Shown piece after piece: positions 36,254 to 49,603 of a stretch of 64,000 bases of DNA. Position 1 is the first letter of the stretch, and every line of letters begins with the position of its first letter. Origin of the DNA: Neoconidiobolus thromboides FSU 785 (taxonomy: Eukaryota; Entomophthoromycota; Entomophthoromycetes; Entomophthorales; Neoconidiobolaceae); NCBI GenBank assembly GCA_025603075.1, contig MU626316.1, positions 1-64,000 of the forward strand, read 5' to 3'. The notes beneath the pieces are model-generated. The model searched no databases. It saw nothing but the letters and a program-made list of their open reading frames with translations, and was not told the DNA's origin. The translations under genes and the position numbers were made by a program.

Positions 36254-38950
36254 TCTACGTTAATTAATGACGACTATTATGATATGTAACTACTATTCTA
36301 AAAATATAATAAGAGGATTAATTATAGTGGTAGTTAAAATTATATGATTTATATTCGTCCTGTACTATTTCCTGCTCCAGTTCTCATTTTTAAGTTGTAT
36401 TTATTGTTAATAAAATATCTATTTCTGGACTATTTAATTACATGACATTATTCTTTAATACGGTATTATCTTTGTACTATGCCATATTGATTTATATACT
36501 GTATATATTTTTCTGTTTATATATCTCACATAAAACAAGCTAATAATTACGCAAGCTCTATACTGGTTTCACTATCAATTTTTTAATAATCCTAATTTAT
36601 CAACAAACTATCTGGTAAGCTGTAGAATAATAGCTTAATTTGATATAATACTACTACACTGCCTAAGCCACATTCCCCTCAAAAATGATTTAAAGATGTA
36701 CTAAATTTATCCGAACTCATACAATGAAAATATAGCTTGTTCTTTAAAATAAATCTTTATCAAACTTAGATTAACATTTAGTTCAACCCTTTAATTTAAA
36801 TATGCTATCAATATTAATTTTGGTCATTACTACAATGCAAATAAATAATCCATTCTCTTGCGTTATTGTTTTAAATTTTAATCCATCATATACTTTATTA
36901 GCTAATTCGGCCTAGGCTATGTTTCAAAGCTGATATTTAGTTGTAATGGTACATTATGTTTTAAAATAAGCTTCTCTCCAGTGTAAAAATATAGCCTCAA
37001 AGAACAAAACCCACACCTTTTGAGTAATGAATTTTGATAATTTTTTTGAAATAATTCATTTTAATCCTTATATTAGCTATTGTAATTATAGGACTGTTTT
37101 AATATTATAGCAGTAGTCGTAGTTAATTCAAGCATTACACTAGCATAAAACTATTGTATTTTTGTCCTTGGGGTTATTCTTTAGCTATTATGGTATTTGT
37201 GAATGTCCTTTTTGTTTCATAAATTGGCACATTACTCAAGTAATATAAAATTTAAATACTATTAGTTAATCCCAATACAAAAAACATTTTCTATTGAAGT
37301 TTTTTTTTATAATGTATAGGATGTTATTTTACATAAATTATAAATATTGTCTAACTTTCTGTTAGCATGAAATTAAAAAAGACATTCCCCCATGATAAAT
37401 TATAATTCTTTATTGATATTATTTGATTTATCATAATTTGAAAATAAGATAATTTTTTATTTAACTTTTTGTTAGCTTGTTTATAAATTATTTTTGTAAC
37501 ATTTAGAAAAATAGTTATAGTCGGAAACATTGTCCACTTTAGATTACTATTATAAGCAATATTATTAATTATACAATCTATACTTTACTTTAAATTTAAT
37601 ATGGTTTTCTTGCACTATATTATACCATCCAAATGAGAAGTTATAATTTAATTTGCTTTTATATAAATAAAATGTCTCAAAACGGATACGTCAATAGAAT
37701 CAAATATCTTCAATGTTATATTATAAGCTCATAATATTATTTAGATTTTTACTCTATTTCTATATTTTTGAAAAAATAATGCTAGCAATTACTACTAATA
37801 TAATAGAATCATAAAAATATAACAGAGGTGGGGATTTTAGAAAACTATTAGTTGTTATCAATCCTGTCATTGCTCAAGCAAGTTCAATTTAATCTGGTCA
37901 TTAAACACTAATGGCTCTTCCTTTAAATATTTTTTCCTGATAATGATGATTTTCGGCTCTTTTATTTCACTATTGGTGGAATTCAATTACCCCCAAGAAA
38001 CTGCTACTGAGGATTTCTCAGACCTTAAACTTATCTACAGGATGACCTTTTGAAATTCAATTTCTTTGTTCAATTATGGTTAGTCTTCATTTTCTGTTTT
38101 TTGCATAAAATCTTCTGTTGCCTTTAGCCTAATAAAGATTTAAAAGACAAAATAGTTATAAGTTACCATATGACATCATATTTTAAAATACTTTGTAATA
38201 TCACATTCAACTGGATCATAAAATCGAATTTTAATTCCATTTAGATCTATTTAGAATACCATGTTACCTTATCTTAATTTACGGAGTTTATTAAATATTT
38301 ATGGGTGCACTCCGAAGCAAATTTCTGGTCTTACTACTGATTCAATTTAAACATGACTAAACTTTTAATTTATTATTTGATTCACTTTAAGATTCTGATA
38401 ATAATAGTCTTTGATACTATTGTTGAATTTTTAAATAAAAGCAATGACAGATTAAAAAGTTTGAGGTTACATTAAATTAGATCAATAATAAAAATGTCTT
38501 TAAGTATAGTTATAATTCCAAAAGACCTGCTTTAAGCATTAGTTAATTTACTTCAAGGATAAGTTTTATAACATATTAATAACTTGCAGACAATTGTGAT
38601 AAATTCATTAAATGATCTGCCCTTAAAAATCAATAATTAAAATGATTTTCAGAAGGTCAACTAAAATGAAGTGTTATAAGGCCAATCCCAAGAAGCAAAT
38701 ATATATTGTTGAACAATTATATATCAAATGTTCTAACTATACACTTTAAAACTTATTAGTATATTATTTAAGATCAAAGATGATCTTTTTATTCTAATGA
38801 ACGTTTAATATAGTCAACCTGAACGAACTTTAATTCACCATCTAAATAAAAGTAATAAATGAAGACAATGGGCTACAAGCATTAGGTATAATCATTATTT
38901 AATATTTATTAGGGGATATACATTAAATGCAAAAATTAGGTACAAATTAA
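36254..38950. other. Long gene-free AT-rich region
   Basis: 2.7 kb without a supported frame, RNA gene or MITE copy. Stop codons are dense in all frames. Confidence 0.5.
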
Positions 38951-39451
38951 TTAATGGTTATAATAGGCTAAGGAGAGTAAAAGGCCTGAAGATAAGAAAA
39001 AGGCTGGGGCTTGAGAGGAAGCACTAGATCCTTTAACAGCAGTCTGTTTACCATCAGCACCAGTAGTACTGCTAGAGTTAGCAGAACCACTTGAACTACT
39101 ACTATCAGGTTTTTTGCTGGAATCTGGGTGGTTTAAGTAGATATCAGCAATACATTTTTGACTACATTTAGAGTATTCTTCAGCATTGCTCTTATCGCAT
39201 TTGGCTACACAGTCATTAGTATTTTGGGCTTGGGTACCACTTGGGTTTGGAACATTGTTGCAGCTGGCTAAGCAACCAAGATCTCCATTACATTTCTTTT
39301 CTTTAACACATTTGGCAGCTTCTGAATCTTCAGCAGTTTGTTGAGGTTTGACACTACTGCTAGTTTCAGTTGACTTGGCATCGTCCCTTCTTTCGATGTT
39401 AGCAGCTAAGATGGTACTGATTGAGGCAAGAAGAATTAAGTTAAATTTCAT
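38951..39451 (-). CDS. Small secreted cysteine-rich protein, probably GPI-anchored
   Basis: Single exon, 166 aa. A signal peptide (MKFNLILLASISTILAA) is followed by RR at 21-22. The mature part has eight Cys (48, 54, 60, 64, 81, 85, 96, 100) spaced CX5CX5CX3C then CX3C and CX3C, including VPNPSGTQAQNTNDCVAKC. After them is a Ser/Thr/Gly-rich stalk (about 112-147) and a hydrophobic C-terminus (FFLSSGLLLSLAYY) suited to GPI attachment. This layout is common in cell-wall or surface proteins of early-diverging fungi; no enzymatic function is implied. Well-expressed codon bias (AAG, TGT, ATC, GCC) stands out from neighbouring accessory genes. Confidence 0.85.
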   Translation of the reverse strand: MKFNLILLASISTILAANIERRDDAKSTETSSSVKPQQTAEDSEAAKCVKEKKCNGDLGCLASCNNVPNPSGTQAQNTNDCVAKCDKSNAEEYSKCSQKCIADIYLNHPDSSKKPDSSSSSGSANSSSTTGADGKQTAVKGSSASSQAPAFFLSSGLLLSLAYYNH

Positions 39452-42269
39452 TTTTGATTAAAGTGACTTTAAAAATATGTACTTTATCTTCTTTATATAC
39501 TTGGCCATCCAATTAATTTTGTTTCAAATTTGGAATTCTTAGATCTATTCTTTAGATCTTATTAACCAATCATATTATTTCTATACCTTTCTTATGATGA
39601 TGATTAGTATGGTTGGTACTTCAATTATACCGTTCAACTTGGAAAAGGGGACGCAAGATTTATTAAGAGGATGCTTTTAGATGCTTAGCAACATAGGTTT
39701 ATAAAATATCATTTAAAATATCATGTAAGATATATACCTCAGGTTTCAAATAGCGAGAAAACTGGTCCATTAGATGCAGAAGTTATATTTTTGGCTCAAT
39801 TTTTGCCAGCGAAGTAACAGGTTTAAATTTAAGGGATACAACATGCAACTTAATAAGGTTTAAATAATATTATTTTGTAAACCCACTTTTTATTATGACC
39901 TAAAATAAAATTATGATGTAAAATAATGTCAAAAAGAGTCAATTTTCTAGCAGTGAAATCACTATTGAGATAAATTAATTTAAATATTTTAGAAAAGTCA
40001 AACTCAAATTAATTTTATTCACAGCCAAGCTTTCGTAAGCTTATGACCCACTATTATTTTGAAATATTTTTATTTATAGATTTGTTATATTTATATTTGA
40101 AATATTTCTCATAAAATACTATTTATAAATTTCAAGGTATAATTGTATTGTATAATATACTAAAACGACATGAAAAGGGAGCTACAAGAGGAGTGCTGTA
40201 GAAAAATCAGTCAAGCTATGTTTATTAGTGGCAACAGGAATTAATCCACCACTGAAAGAAGGATTTTATAGAGGAAAATTTATGAAAAGAACAGAGATTT
40301 TGGATTTTGATTCTTCAGCCGTATTTCTTAAAACACTTTTCTTTCACAACCAGTTGAAAGTGTGAGCCATTAACTTTAATTTAAGGATACATTTTGATGA
40401 AAAATTAATATTCAAAAATTTTGTAAATATTGACGTAACTATATGCAAATAACACCGACAAAAACTTACATGTCGAATTTAATTGATAGTTTAATAAATA
40501 TTTGAGTGTAGCTGCTTTTAATAGCTATCATTAACCCCTTGAGTATTGAATTGCTTGGAAATTTTTATATCAGTGTTTTTAAAAAAAAAGTCAATTAGAT
40601 CAAAAATTTTACTTGATTGGGTTAACTGACAACAACCTTTTAGTACCAAGCATCTCAAGAAAATTCTGTTTGATTAGACCATAGTTTCTAACCAACTTTA
40701 TGCCAATTGATTAGTTTTCTTGGAATTCAATGTCCAAAGAGTTGAATTCAATTTAAATCATGGAAGTAATATTTACCATGATTTTATTTCACTTCAAAAT
40801 CGTATGTGGGGAATCCTTATCATGATTCAATTTAATTTTGGAATACAAAAGTTTGACGACCATTGTTTATTCATGGTACTCAAGTGGTTGACTCGTCAGG
40901 TTTAGACTTAGCGAAAAAAAGCATGATAGTTTAAGTCATCATTTGCGCACGAAACGTCTCTTGACTATCAAAGAGTATTTGAAATTCTGACTAAAATATC
41001 CCATAAAATCTAATAAATTCATATTCTTAGATCTAACCCTTTTTTCAAAAGGCTCTTGAAATAGCTGTAAAGAAACTCATAAGCGTTTTATTTCTAGGAA
41101 TAAAAAGGAAAAGATAATGGAGGAACATAGTTTAAATGTAAAGATAGACCCCTTTGCAATTTTTTAATACAGTATTTCCAACTCAAAGTGTGGGCTTTTC
41201 TTATAATAGGCACTTTAACAAAATTCCCTGTTAGTTTCAGGAAATTTGAAATTTTCATAAAAATAAAACTGCTAAGTAATTTATAAAAAAGCGCTAAATA
41301 ATTTTAAAAAAAGCGATAATATCGTTTAAAAAAATAAGTAGTTGTTAAAATTGAATCAGGAACTTTATAAAATGTTGCACAAAATCTAAATTTTGAGTTA
41401 TTATTTGAGGATGTACTTTTGTGTTTAAGAATTTTACTAACAACTTTTCCGCTTAAATAGCACTTAAAAAATGGAAAAAACACTCTCATTTATATAAATT
41501 TGGTTTACTCATATTATGAATATTTTGTTAGTTTTTAACATAGTTTTTGAATGTTTATAATAAATGGTTTTAATATCAGGGTTAAATTTCCATTTAATTT
41601 TTGGTATTTTTTTGATAGGTTCAGTAACCTTATTTTTAATCTTTTTAGTTTATGAAATTTGAGATTAAAATAAGTAGAAATATCGTGTGTAGGTTTTGTT
41701 TTTTGGCCAAATAAATAGCCTAGAATTATAGGGTTGTGATAGTAGCAGAATTTTACAATGGAGAGTCATCTTGATTTTTAGACTAGATAAACTTTTGCCC
41801 ACACAACAAGAATGACAGTGTTTTTAGCAAAAAGGGTTTTAGATATGAGATTACTTAACAATAGCAATTAAATAAACTTCTTTCTAGAACTATGATTATT
41901 TTACATAACCTACAATCCGATTTTTACTATTAAACAATTAAATTTTGAGAGTTAAAATCTCCCTTTTTTTATTCATTTATAATTTAATAATACCATTATA
42001 AAAAAGATATACTTTATTAATAAATAATTGCTTGATTTATATTATAATTCAACAATTTAAAAATCAGGCTAAAATCCAATTTTACTAACTTAACAACCAA
42101 AATAATTTTAAAGTTGCTTGGTTTAGTTCTAAATACAGGAGACAAATGATTGGTTGAATCTAGGACCTTGAAAATAGGTATAATTTATAAGTTGATAAGT
42201 TTTAAAGAAATAATTTAAACTCCAAAAATTTTAGCAACAAATCTATTTCTATTTCAAGATCATCCAAGG
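39452..42269. other. Gene-free AT-rich region with one MITE and one coding-like relic
   Basis: MITE copy 9 at 41403. At 40189-40365 a frame reads LLVATGINPPLKEGFYRGKF and then KRTEILDFDSSAVFLKTLFF before a TGA, with no start and a probable frameshift upstream (KRHEKGATRGV); it looks like a gene relic of unknown family. Nothing else supported. Confidence 0.45.
41403..41492 (+). mobile_element. MITE copy 9, internally shortened
   Basis: Forward orientation from ATTTGAGGATGTACTTTTGT to AACACTCTCATTTA; lacks about 15 bp corresponding to the TAATGAAATC part near the right end. Confidence 0.75.
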
Positions 42270-42891
42270 ATGATGAATCAAGCAATGATGCCAACAACGA
42301 CTATTGAAATGTCTACTATCAATCATACCGATCCCCCACCTCCTGAATTTACTAGTATTACAATTAATTATTTACAAGGATTTCAATTGCTACCCCATTA
42401 TACTTTAAGAAGTGATTTGGATCGAGATTTTTATAAAGTGATGATGCATGGGGATAATAAATTAAAATTGGAATTAAAACGCGTGATTATACGTACCTTT
42501 TGTTTTCGTCTACTTTTACTGTTGCCTATATTGTTGGGTATCGTATTTGGAGTACTTTATGTTTACAGGGACTCAAATTATTTTTTTGCTTATTCTTTAA
42601 CTATCTTTTTATTCTTTAGTTTTATTATTGTTACTCAACTTTATGTAAGCTTTTATTGTTACTAATATTATTCAGTATTTGACTTATTTCTTTTAGTTTT
42701 TAATACATTATTTAAGATCTGTACGTGATAAAGAAAGTTATTTGAAACTCAATAGTAGTTTAGCAGCGCGCTTAGAAGCTAGTGAAAGAAGTAGATACCA
42801 AAGGGAAATCGAAAGAGTTACTTATACCTTACCACCTCCTAATTATATTGAAGCTGCCAACTCACCGCCAGCTTATCAACAAGCTCATTAG
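42270..42891 (+). CDS. PY-motif two-TM protein, family member 1
   Basis: Exons 42270-42644 and 42697-42891; 189 aa, one 52-nt intron in phase 0 directly after TM2. The cytosolic N-terminus includes PPPPEF. Then comes the family motif FYKVMMHGDNKLKLELKR, TM1 (CFRLLLLLPILLGIVFGVLY), a short loop YRDSNYF, TM2 (AYSLTIFLFFSFIIVTQLY), FLIHYLRSVRD and a C-terminal tail with PPPNY and PPAY. PPxY motifs bind WW domains of Nedd4/Rsp5 ubiquitin ligases; small membrane proteins with this layout often act as adaptors for that ligase, which is an inference here. I know no named family for the rest. Three paralogues follow at 49.6, 53.4 and 58.7 kb. Second exon 195 nt, equal to member 2. Confidence 0.75.
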
Positions 42892-42997
42892 TTTTTTTAG
42901 GAATCTTTATCTTCAATTGTAAATAATAATTGCATTTCATTTTTAATTTCATTGATTTTTCATAAGTAATAAATTATTTAACTTTTTACATTTGTTA

Positions 42998-43028
<31 letters not shown>

Positions 43029-45894
43029 TTAAAACTTGATAGTTGTTACTCTATACTATAATTATTTACTAGCATTTATTAACTTCACCAATATTATCAT
43101 TATTACCGCTATGCCCCTCAATATCACAATTAATCTTTCAAAAGTCACCTACTTTTTGTATCCTAAAACAATTTATAGCTTTAACCTATCATTAGCTTTT
43201 AAAAAAACCATAATTTGATTTCGAAATTGAACTTCTAACTTCGGAATTTGTATTTCCATTTTTAAAATCGACATAATTTATAGCGTTACAATGCACGAAA
43301 GGTGGGCAAAAAAAGATGGTAGTTTAAATTTCAGAGAGTTGCTTATATTGAAGTAGTTAGTAACTTAGAGGAGTACTTTGAGCAAGTTAAATGAATAAAA
43401 GTTTGAAATAAACTTCAATTGACAATCAACTAAATATTCAAAAAAGAATAAATGGCCTTTGAATCCACCTCAAGCAGCAAATATAAAGCATACTTTTACA
43501 AAAAGGTAGGCTTTTTATATAAGAACCTTATTTATTTATTTATAAAATGATGGCTATCAAGATAAGATATCGGGGCGTTTTTTTAGTTTTATTACTTTTT
43601 CCGTTTCTTAAGTGCTATTTGGGTAGAAATACCACTAGTAAAATTCTTAAACAAAAAAATACATCCTCATATGCTGAAAAATAAAGCCATATTTTGGCAT
43701 ACAGTTTTAAGTGGTGATAATCATTTAAGCTTTAAAAAAGCTAAAATAAGAGGTTGACGTTAAAGCTATATAAAAATTTAACTCTTTATTTCAATGAAGC
43801 ATGAGAATGATGGCATAGCTGTTACACAGTTTAGTTGTATTAAATTAATGTTATTATGGCGTTAAATACATGTTGAGGTGGCTCTTTTTAATAGCTCCTG
43901 TTACTAATGCATTACCATTATTTATTACTTATAGTTAATATAGTTCTATTTTTAATTAATTAAGTTCCAATCTATTTATTATTTATAAGAAGTCAAAATT
44001 TATATAATGAATTTTAGTTCTATTTAAAAAAGTTACTGTATAGAATTCAGTATTATTGTATGTTATTTAAATAAAGTTTATAGTGGAACTTTTTTAATAA
44101 ATTATCAAGGTAAAATTCTAATATAATTGGAAATTATAATAATATTCTGTTGTTAATAAATTAGTTGTTATAAAATCATTGTTTTAATTTTGATGTTCCT
44201 TAGTAATTATTTATTATCACAAATAACTTTTAATTTAAATAAATAAGATATAAAGCCTTGTTACATCTTGCTTACTGAATTTCATAAGCATTTATTAAAA
44301 AATAAGGAGGCTGTTAATTTAAGTTTTTTTTGTTAATCTTCTATTACTTTGCTTTAAAGATCGCCATAAGATAAGATATTAATTCATTCAGGTTAATTTA
44401 ATTTACATGGAAAAAGTAAATTATAACATAGTTAAAAAGAACTTTTAAATTTATTACATCAAAAAAAATATAAAAATAAAATTCTAAGCATATAAATAAC
44501 ACCTATTTTTATAACAATTATATAGTAAGTCAATTATAAAAGAAATCATCACATTTAAAAAATACGAAAAAAAGTATTTCCGGTTCTAAGATCTAAAAGC
44601 GGAAGAATTTGATAAGGTTCAATGATGTGGAAATATGTAAAAAGTATGGATATTATAATATTGTACATCAAGGTTTCAAATAAGATGATGATGACATTAT
44701 CAAAAAAAGGTGGAAGGATAAAAAGTAGGAATTTTAAAGTATTATTGACTTGAGCTTATCAATGTTTCATTAGTAATATTAATTATCAATTTCAGTAATA
44801 TTAATGTATATTATAAGTAATAATAGAATTATAGATATATATATTTATATATTAACTTGAATTATTGTTTCAACGATAATATTAAAATAGAATAACTTTA
44901 CAATGTTTAATGACAATAAAATGAAAAATAATTAGTTTTCATTTTTCGTAAATTGACTTAAAATATCAATGTTTTAGCTATGATAATATTAAAAAGTAAT
45001 AATAAATACTCATTAAAGTTCAATAACAGTATAAAATAAAGAGGATGAAAATATTAATTTTTACATGTAATTAAATTCTAAGTCATGATTGAAGTAATAT
45101 ATATGGATCAAACTTTTACTAACATTAATTTAATTTATTAATTTTGAACTAAGGTTTCTAAATTTGTTACTAAAAATAAAAAAAATAAACGTTTATTATT
45201 GTAAGATATTTGTTAGTTAACTATTTTTATTTTATTATTTTGAAATATTATTTAGTTGACTATCACTCAATAATAATAATGTTATTATAATTGACTATTT
45301 ATTGATTTTATTGAGTATTTTAAACTTACAACTTTTTATTGAAATAAAAGATTATTTTTTATTGATATTTCTATTATGAAATAATAATTTTATTTTAATA
45401 ATTTATTATCATTTTACATAGAATTTTTTGTACTACGTAGTTTATTTATTTTTAAATTTTATTAATAATTTGTTTATTATTAAATATATCAACTTTACGA
45501 ATAGTATTAAAATTGTTATTGTGATTGTCTATTAATAGTTCTATATTAAGTGGTTGTTAATAGTGGTTGGGTCATTTTATTATGCAATTTATTTGAAATT
45601 TCATAGTCATGATTTAATTTATTTATTTAAAAATCTAGCCTTTTATTATTTTATTAGTTTTTAACGTTAATTTAAAGAATATTTATCTTCTAGTGAAATA
45701 AATATTTATTATTAACCATTTTTTTAATGCAAAAAAGAATCAATGTATATTTTTAATTATTTTTTTATTAATTATAATTACAGGCGGCACTTAATGCAAA
45801 CGAAATAAGGCTATCTCAATAGCAAAAAACTTTTTAGTTAATGGAAATAAAATACAACAATCATAATGTAATCAATACAATAAGATAATACAGA
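42892..45894. other. Gene-free AT-rich region with one MITE and a microsatellite
   Basis: ATT repeat at about 42999-43028 and MITE copy 10 at 43567. The remainder up to 45.9 kb is extremely AT-rich with no supported frame. Confidence 0.55.
43567..43672 (-). mobile_element. MITE copy 10
   Basis: Reverse orientation, ATATCGGGGCGTTTTTTTAG left end, TTAAGTGCTATTTGGGTAGA core, TACATCCTCATAT right end. Confidence 0.8.
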
Positions 45895-46431
45895 TTAAAA
45901 TCTTTCGATAATTTTGACCAAAAACAGTGTTAGAGCAAAGCTATAGTTCAAGTTTTGAGATGAGGACTTGAGCTTAATATTAGGAAGCATATGGAAGAAG
46001 GAAGTGGATAATTTGGCTAAATAATCTCCATCATTTAAGAATGTTTTAACTAACCAACCTTTCTTTAAATCATGATTAATTTGATAAGATTGAGCAATAT
46101 TATCGTCATAGACTTGTAAAGACCATAAGGCTTTATTTAAAAATCTTAATGTAGATGTGATTTGACTTTGTCTTGTGATAATCCAAACATTATCAAACTT
46201 CATTTCCATTTTACCAACTAAGGTATTACGTTGGTCCATAATTTGTAATACTTTGACATTATAATCGATATATATATTGTAAATGACTTGTTTATCTTCA
46301 TTGTTTAAGAGTTGATAATATTCATCATTAACCATATGAATCTTTAAACCTTCTTTATTGAAGCCAAAGGACTTTTTGTTTTTACTATGAAGTTGAAATT
46401 TGGAAGTATTGTTAGATGGTAAGATCTCCAT
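45895..46431 (-). CDS. Tubby-C/LURP-one-like domain protein (tentative)
   Basis: Single exon, 178 aa, ATG at 46431, TAA at 45895-45897. The sequence alternates short beta-type strands (QVIYNIYIDYNVKVLQIMDQ, NTLVGKMEMKFDNVWIITRQ, WSLQVYDDNIAQSYQINHDL) and closes with a hydrophobic segment, SFALTLFLVKIIERF. Twelve strands round a buried C-terminal hydrophobic helix is the layout of the Tubby C-terminal/LURP-one/scramblase fold, and the ending resembles that helix. No signal peptide. Such proteins bind membranes or phosphoinositides in other organisms. The assignment rests on pattern only; the gene call itself is sounder than the family. Confidence 0.6.
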   Translation of the reverse strand: MEILPSNNTSKFQLHSKNKKSFGFNKEGLKIHMVNDEYYQLLNNEDKQVIYNIYIDYNVKVLQIMDQRNTLVGKMEMKFDNVWIITRQSQITSTLRFLNKALWSLQVYDDNIAQSYQINHDLKKGWLVKTFLNDGDYLAKLSTSFFHMLPNIKLKSSSQNLNYSFALTLFLVKIIERF

Positions 46432-49400
46432 GTTATGTTATTTAGTTATTAAATAGAAAAGAATATTATTATTTTTGATTTTGAAATAAAATTGAATCTT
46501 CCATATCTTGAGTATTTATACTTTTTCAATAAATGCTTGAATTTCCCTATTAGTATCAAATGATAATTCAAGGATTAATAATGAGATCCCTTAAATTTTG
46601 TATTTAGCATGAACGATAAGAATAAATGAAACTATTACAAAGCTATGATTCAAATATTTGTTAGTATTTTTTTATAGAAATTTACAGTAAATTAACTTTT
46701 TAAATAAGAAATTTAATTGGCTTAATTTTATGAATTTAAGTTCTAATAGTAGGTGAAACCAAGGTTTAAGGCTAAACTAAGGCAAATGAATGGATTAAGC
46801 GTCAAATAAGGATCAAATGTTTGATCAAATGTTTAATAAATATCAATAAATAGGCCAATATAATATAACATTAATATAATAATTTAACCATGATTCAGTA
46901 TTGTAACTCAAGTATTTAGAATAATATTTTAAATTCATCAATAAATGTTTATAAAGAAAATAGTTCTTGTTGAGCTTTTTTAGGTTACTTGGCAATAATT
47001 TGTAATTTAGCGGGAAAAATAATGCTAGTTTAAATTGGTTCTAAACATACTATTATTTTATTTTTTAAAATATAACTTCAAGTTTTAAAACCCTAAATTA
47101 TATTTAATACATAATGTATCATAAGATATCAGATCTGAAAGATTCTTTTAATAATTTTTTTGGTTTTATCTTAAACCTTTACTTCTCTTTTTACTATTAT
47201 TATTACTACCCTTAATGTTACACACACGGCTAAACACCTCTTATATTTGATTTATTATATTTTGAATATTATGGTTTTATTATTAAAAATAGTAATTAAA
47301 AGTTGATATTTTAAATCATTCTAAATCTTTACTGCGAACTTGAATTTTGTGTAATTTGATGATAATTGCAAAGTTATTTAATATTTAACTCTTATTTTAT
47401 CTAATAAAAGTATAGTAATTTACGATTTATAAACTCAAAAATTCAAAATTCTATTTTTAATACATCATTTAATGAACTATTCTAATTAATGTTGTTAAGG
47501 ATTTGACTTAATTAGTTAATTAACTCATTATTTTGAAATAAAAACCAAAATTTAAAGCATATATTATGATTCTAATTTTATAATTTTTTACATTTTCAAA
47601 TATAAAGTAAAAATTATTTAACTTTATTTATTGCTTCTTAATCACGTTATAACCCGATTATCCTTTTTCTAAGCCCTCAACTCCTAACATTGACTTTGAA
47701 AAAAGTAATTTAAGCCTTATAAATATTTCTAAAGTCCCGTGCAAACCGGATTTTATTAATAGTTAAGCCTATAACATACTATTCAATAAAAGCAACTGTT
47801 GGTATTTATTGAGTTTTTTAATTTTAATGATTTAACTACAGTAAAAATAATATAAATAGAAATTACTAATTTTAAATATTGTATAAATAAAGTAAACTGA
47901 TATCTTGTTTATTTAAAATAAATAGTTATTTTAAATATTTAACCCCTATTTAAGAGATGCTGGTACTCTTTAATTTATAAAACTGGTTTATTTTAAAGTC
48001 CACAATAGAATAACTAACAATATTGAAATAAGTAAAGTTATTACTCCAATATTTCAAAACAAAATAAAATAAAATAAAATAAAATAAAATAAAATGAAAT
48101 AAAATAAAAAATAAAAAATAAAAAATTAATTAATTAATTAATTAATTAATGAATTAAAACATCAATATAATATTATTTGGAGTTAACTATATTGTGGTTT
48201 TATCCATAAAACAATATATTTTGTTTCTGATATTTAAAATAGTTCCTTAAAATTTATACTAAATTAAATAATAACTTATTATTCATTTTACGTAAAAACT
48301 TCAATTTTCGGACTTTCAAAGATTGAACAAAATTATCACTTTACTCACTTTGGTGATTGCAATTTTATCTTTTTTTACAACTTAATAAATTACAGTATGT
48401 GATTATCAGGTTAATGAATTCAGTTATTATAGTTAATTTAATAATGAGATAAAGTAGAATCACTTTAAATAATAGAACTTAATAAATAGAAAGATCAAAG
48501 TAATACAGTAGGACATGTAAGAGAGATGTTATAGTTATAAAATAGATGTTAATTATAAAATATTATAGAATATAGGATAGTTATGGAATTGGTATAGATG
48601 TAATAGAATAAATATGACTATAAGTTTTTACTTGATTTTTCTTCTGTTGATTACTGATATTTTATTTATTCTTATTTTCTATTTTGATAATTGATACCTT
48701 ACTTCTCTTCTATAGTTAACTAATATCTTGTCCCTAATAATATCTTCCGATGTAGAATATCCAGTTCCGTATTTTTTTGTACTGAAATTTATTAAAGTTG
48801 CAAAAATTCAAAACTTATTTATCAAGAGAAAAATACTGATTTAAAGCCTAAAAAGATTGTAAACTTTAACCCAAGGCCAAGAAAAAGTCAGATATATAGT
48901 GATTAATTTTGATAGATCTTACTGATAATAAAGTGACGTGGACTAATAGAAGGATTTTAAATAAGTTTTTATAATAAATTCTAAAAAACATAAAGTAAAA
49001 GATATTATATTAGATGAAATGACATAAAATGAATAGTAAGTAAAGAACAACAATAAAAAACAATTACTAATATGAAATCAATAAGGTAATGCAACTAATT
49101 TCACATTGAGTTCATAATTAATTAAGCTATATTAAGATTAAAAAATAATTGAAAATTCAGTAGTAAATTCAATAATGATATTTTATTTCAAGACCACTAG
49201 ATTATTCTACTTCGCTACTATTTTCATATTGTACTTCCTTATTGTCTACTAAAAAAAACTGCTAATTCAAAGAGGATTAATATTCAGTTAATTTAAAACT
49301 AAGCATAGAGGACCAATTAATTTACTTTATCAATTAAAGGATGAAAGCAACGTTTATAAAAACGAAAAAGGTAAAATGAAAAAGATAAAAAAAGAGGCAA

Positions 49401-49603
49401 AATTATTATTTTAAAAAAAGCATGAATATCAAATCATAAAACAAGCGATAATGATAAATTATTAAAACATATAAATAGAAAACGAAGGGGTTAATTTAAA
49501 AATAAAATCTTTGAAATTAATTTTCATTTCTTTTTCATTTCTATTTCTTATTTATTCTTTAGAGTTTTTTTTAAATTCCGTTGTAGGATTATTTATCATC
49601 ATT
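46432..49603. other. Gene-free AT-rich region with simple repeats
   Basis: No supported frame over 3.2 kb. Contains the AAAAT/ATTA tract at 48061-48150. The open stretch just before 49604 has no ATG and is taken as leader of the next gene. Confidence 0.55.
48061..48150. repeat. AAAAT and TTAA simple repeat tract
   Basis: About eight AAAAT units with one G interruption, then A-rich units, then about six TTAA units. Confidence 0.9.

Noticed and set aside
49511-49603. Extra hydrophobic N-terminus for PY member 2
   Set aside because: The extension has no ATG; ATG 49604 is the first start and fits the family.
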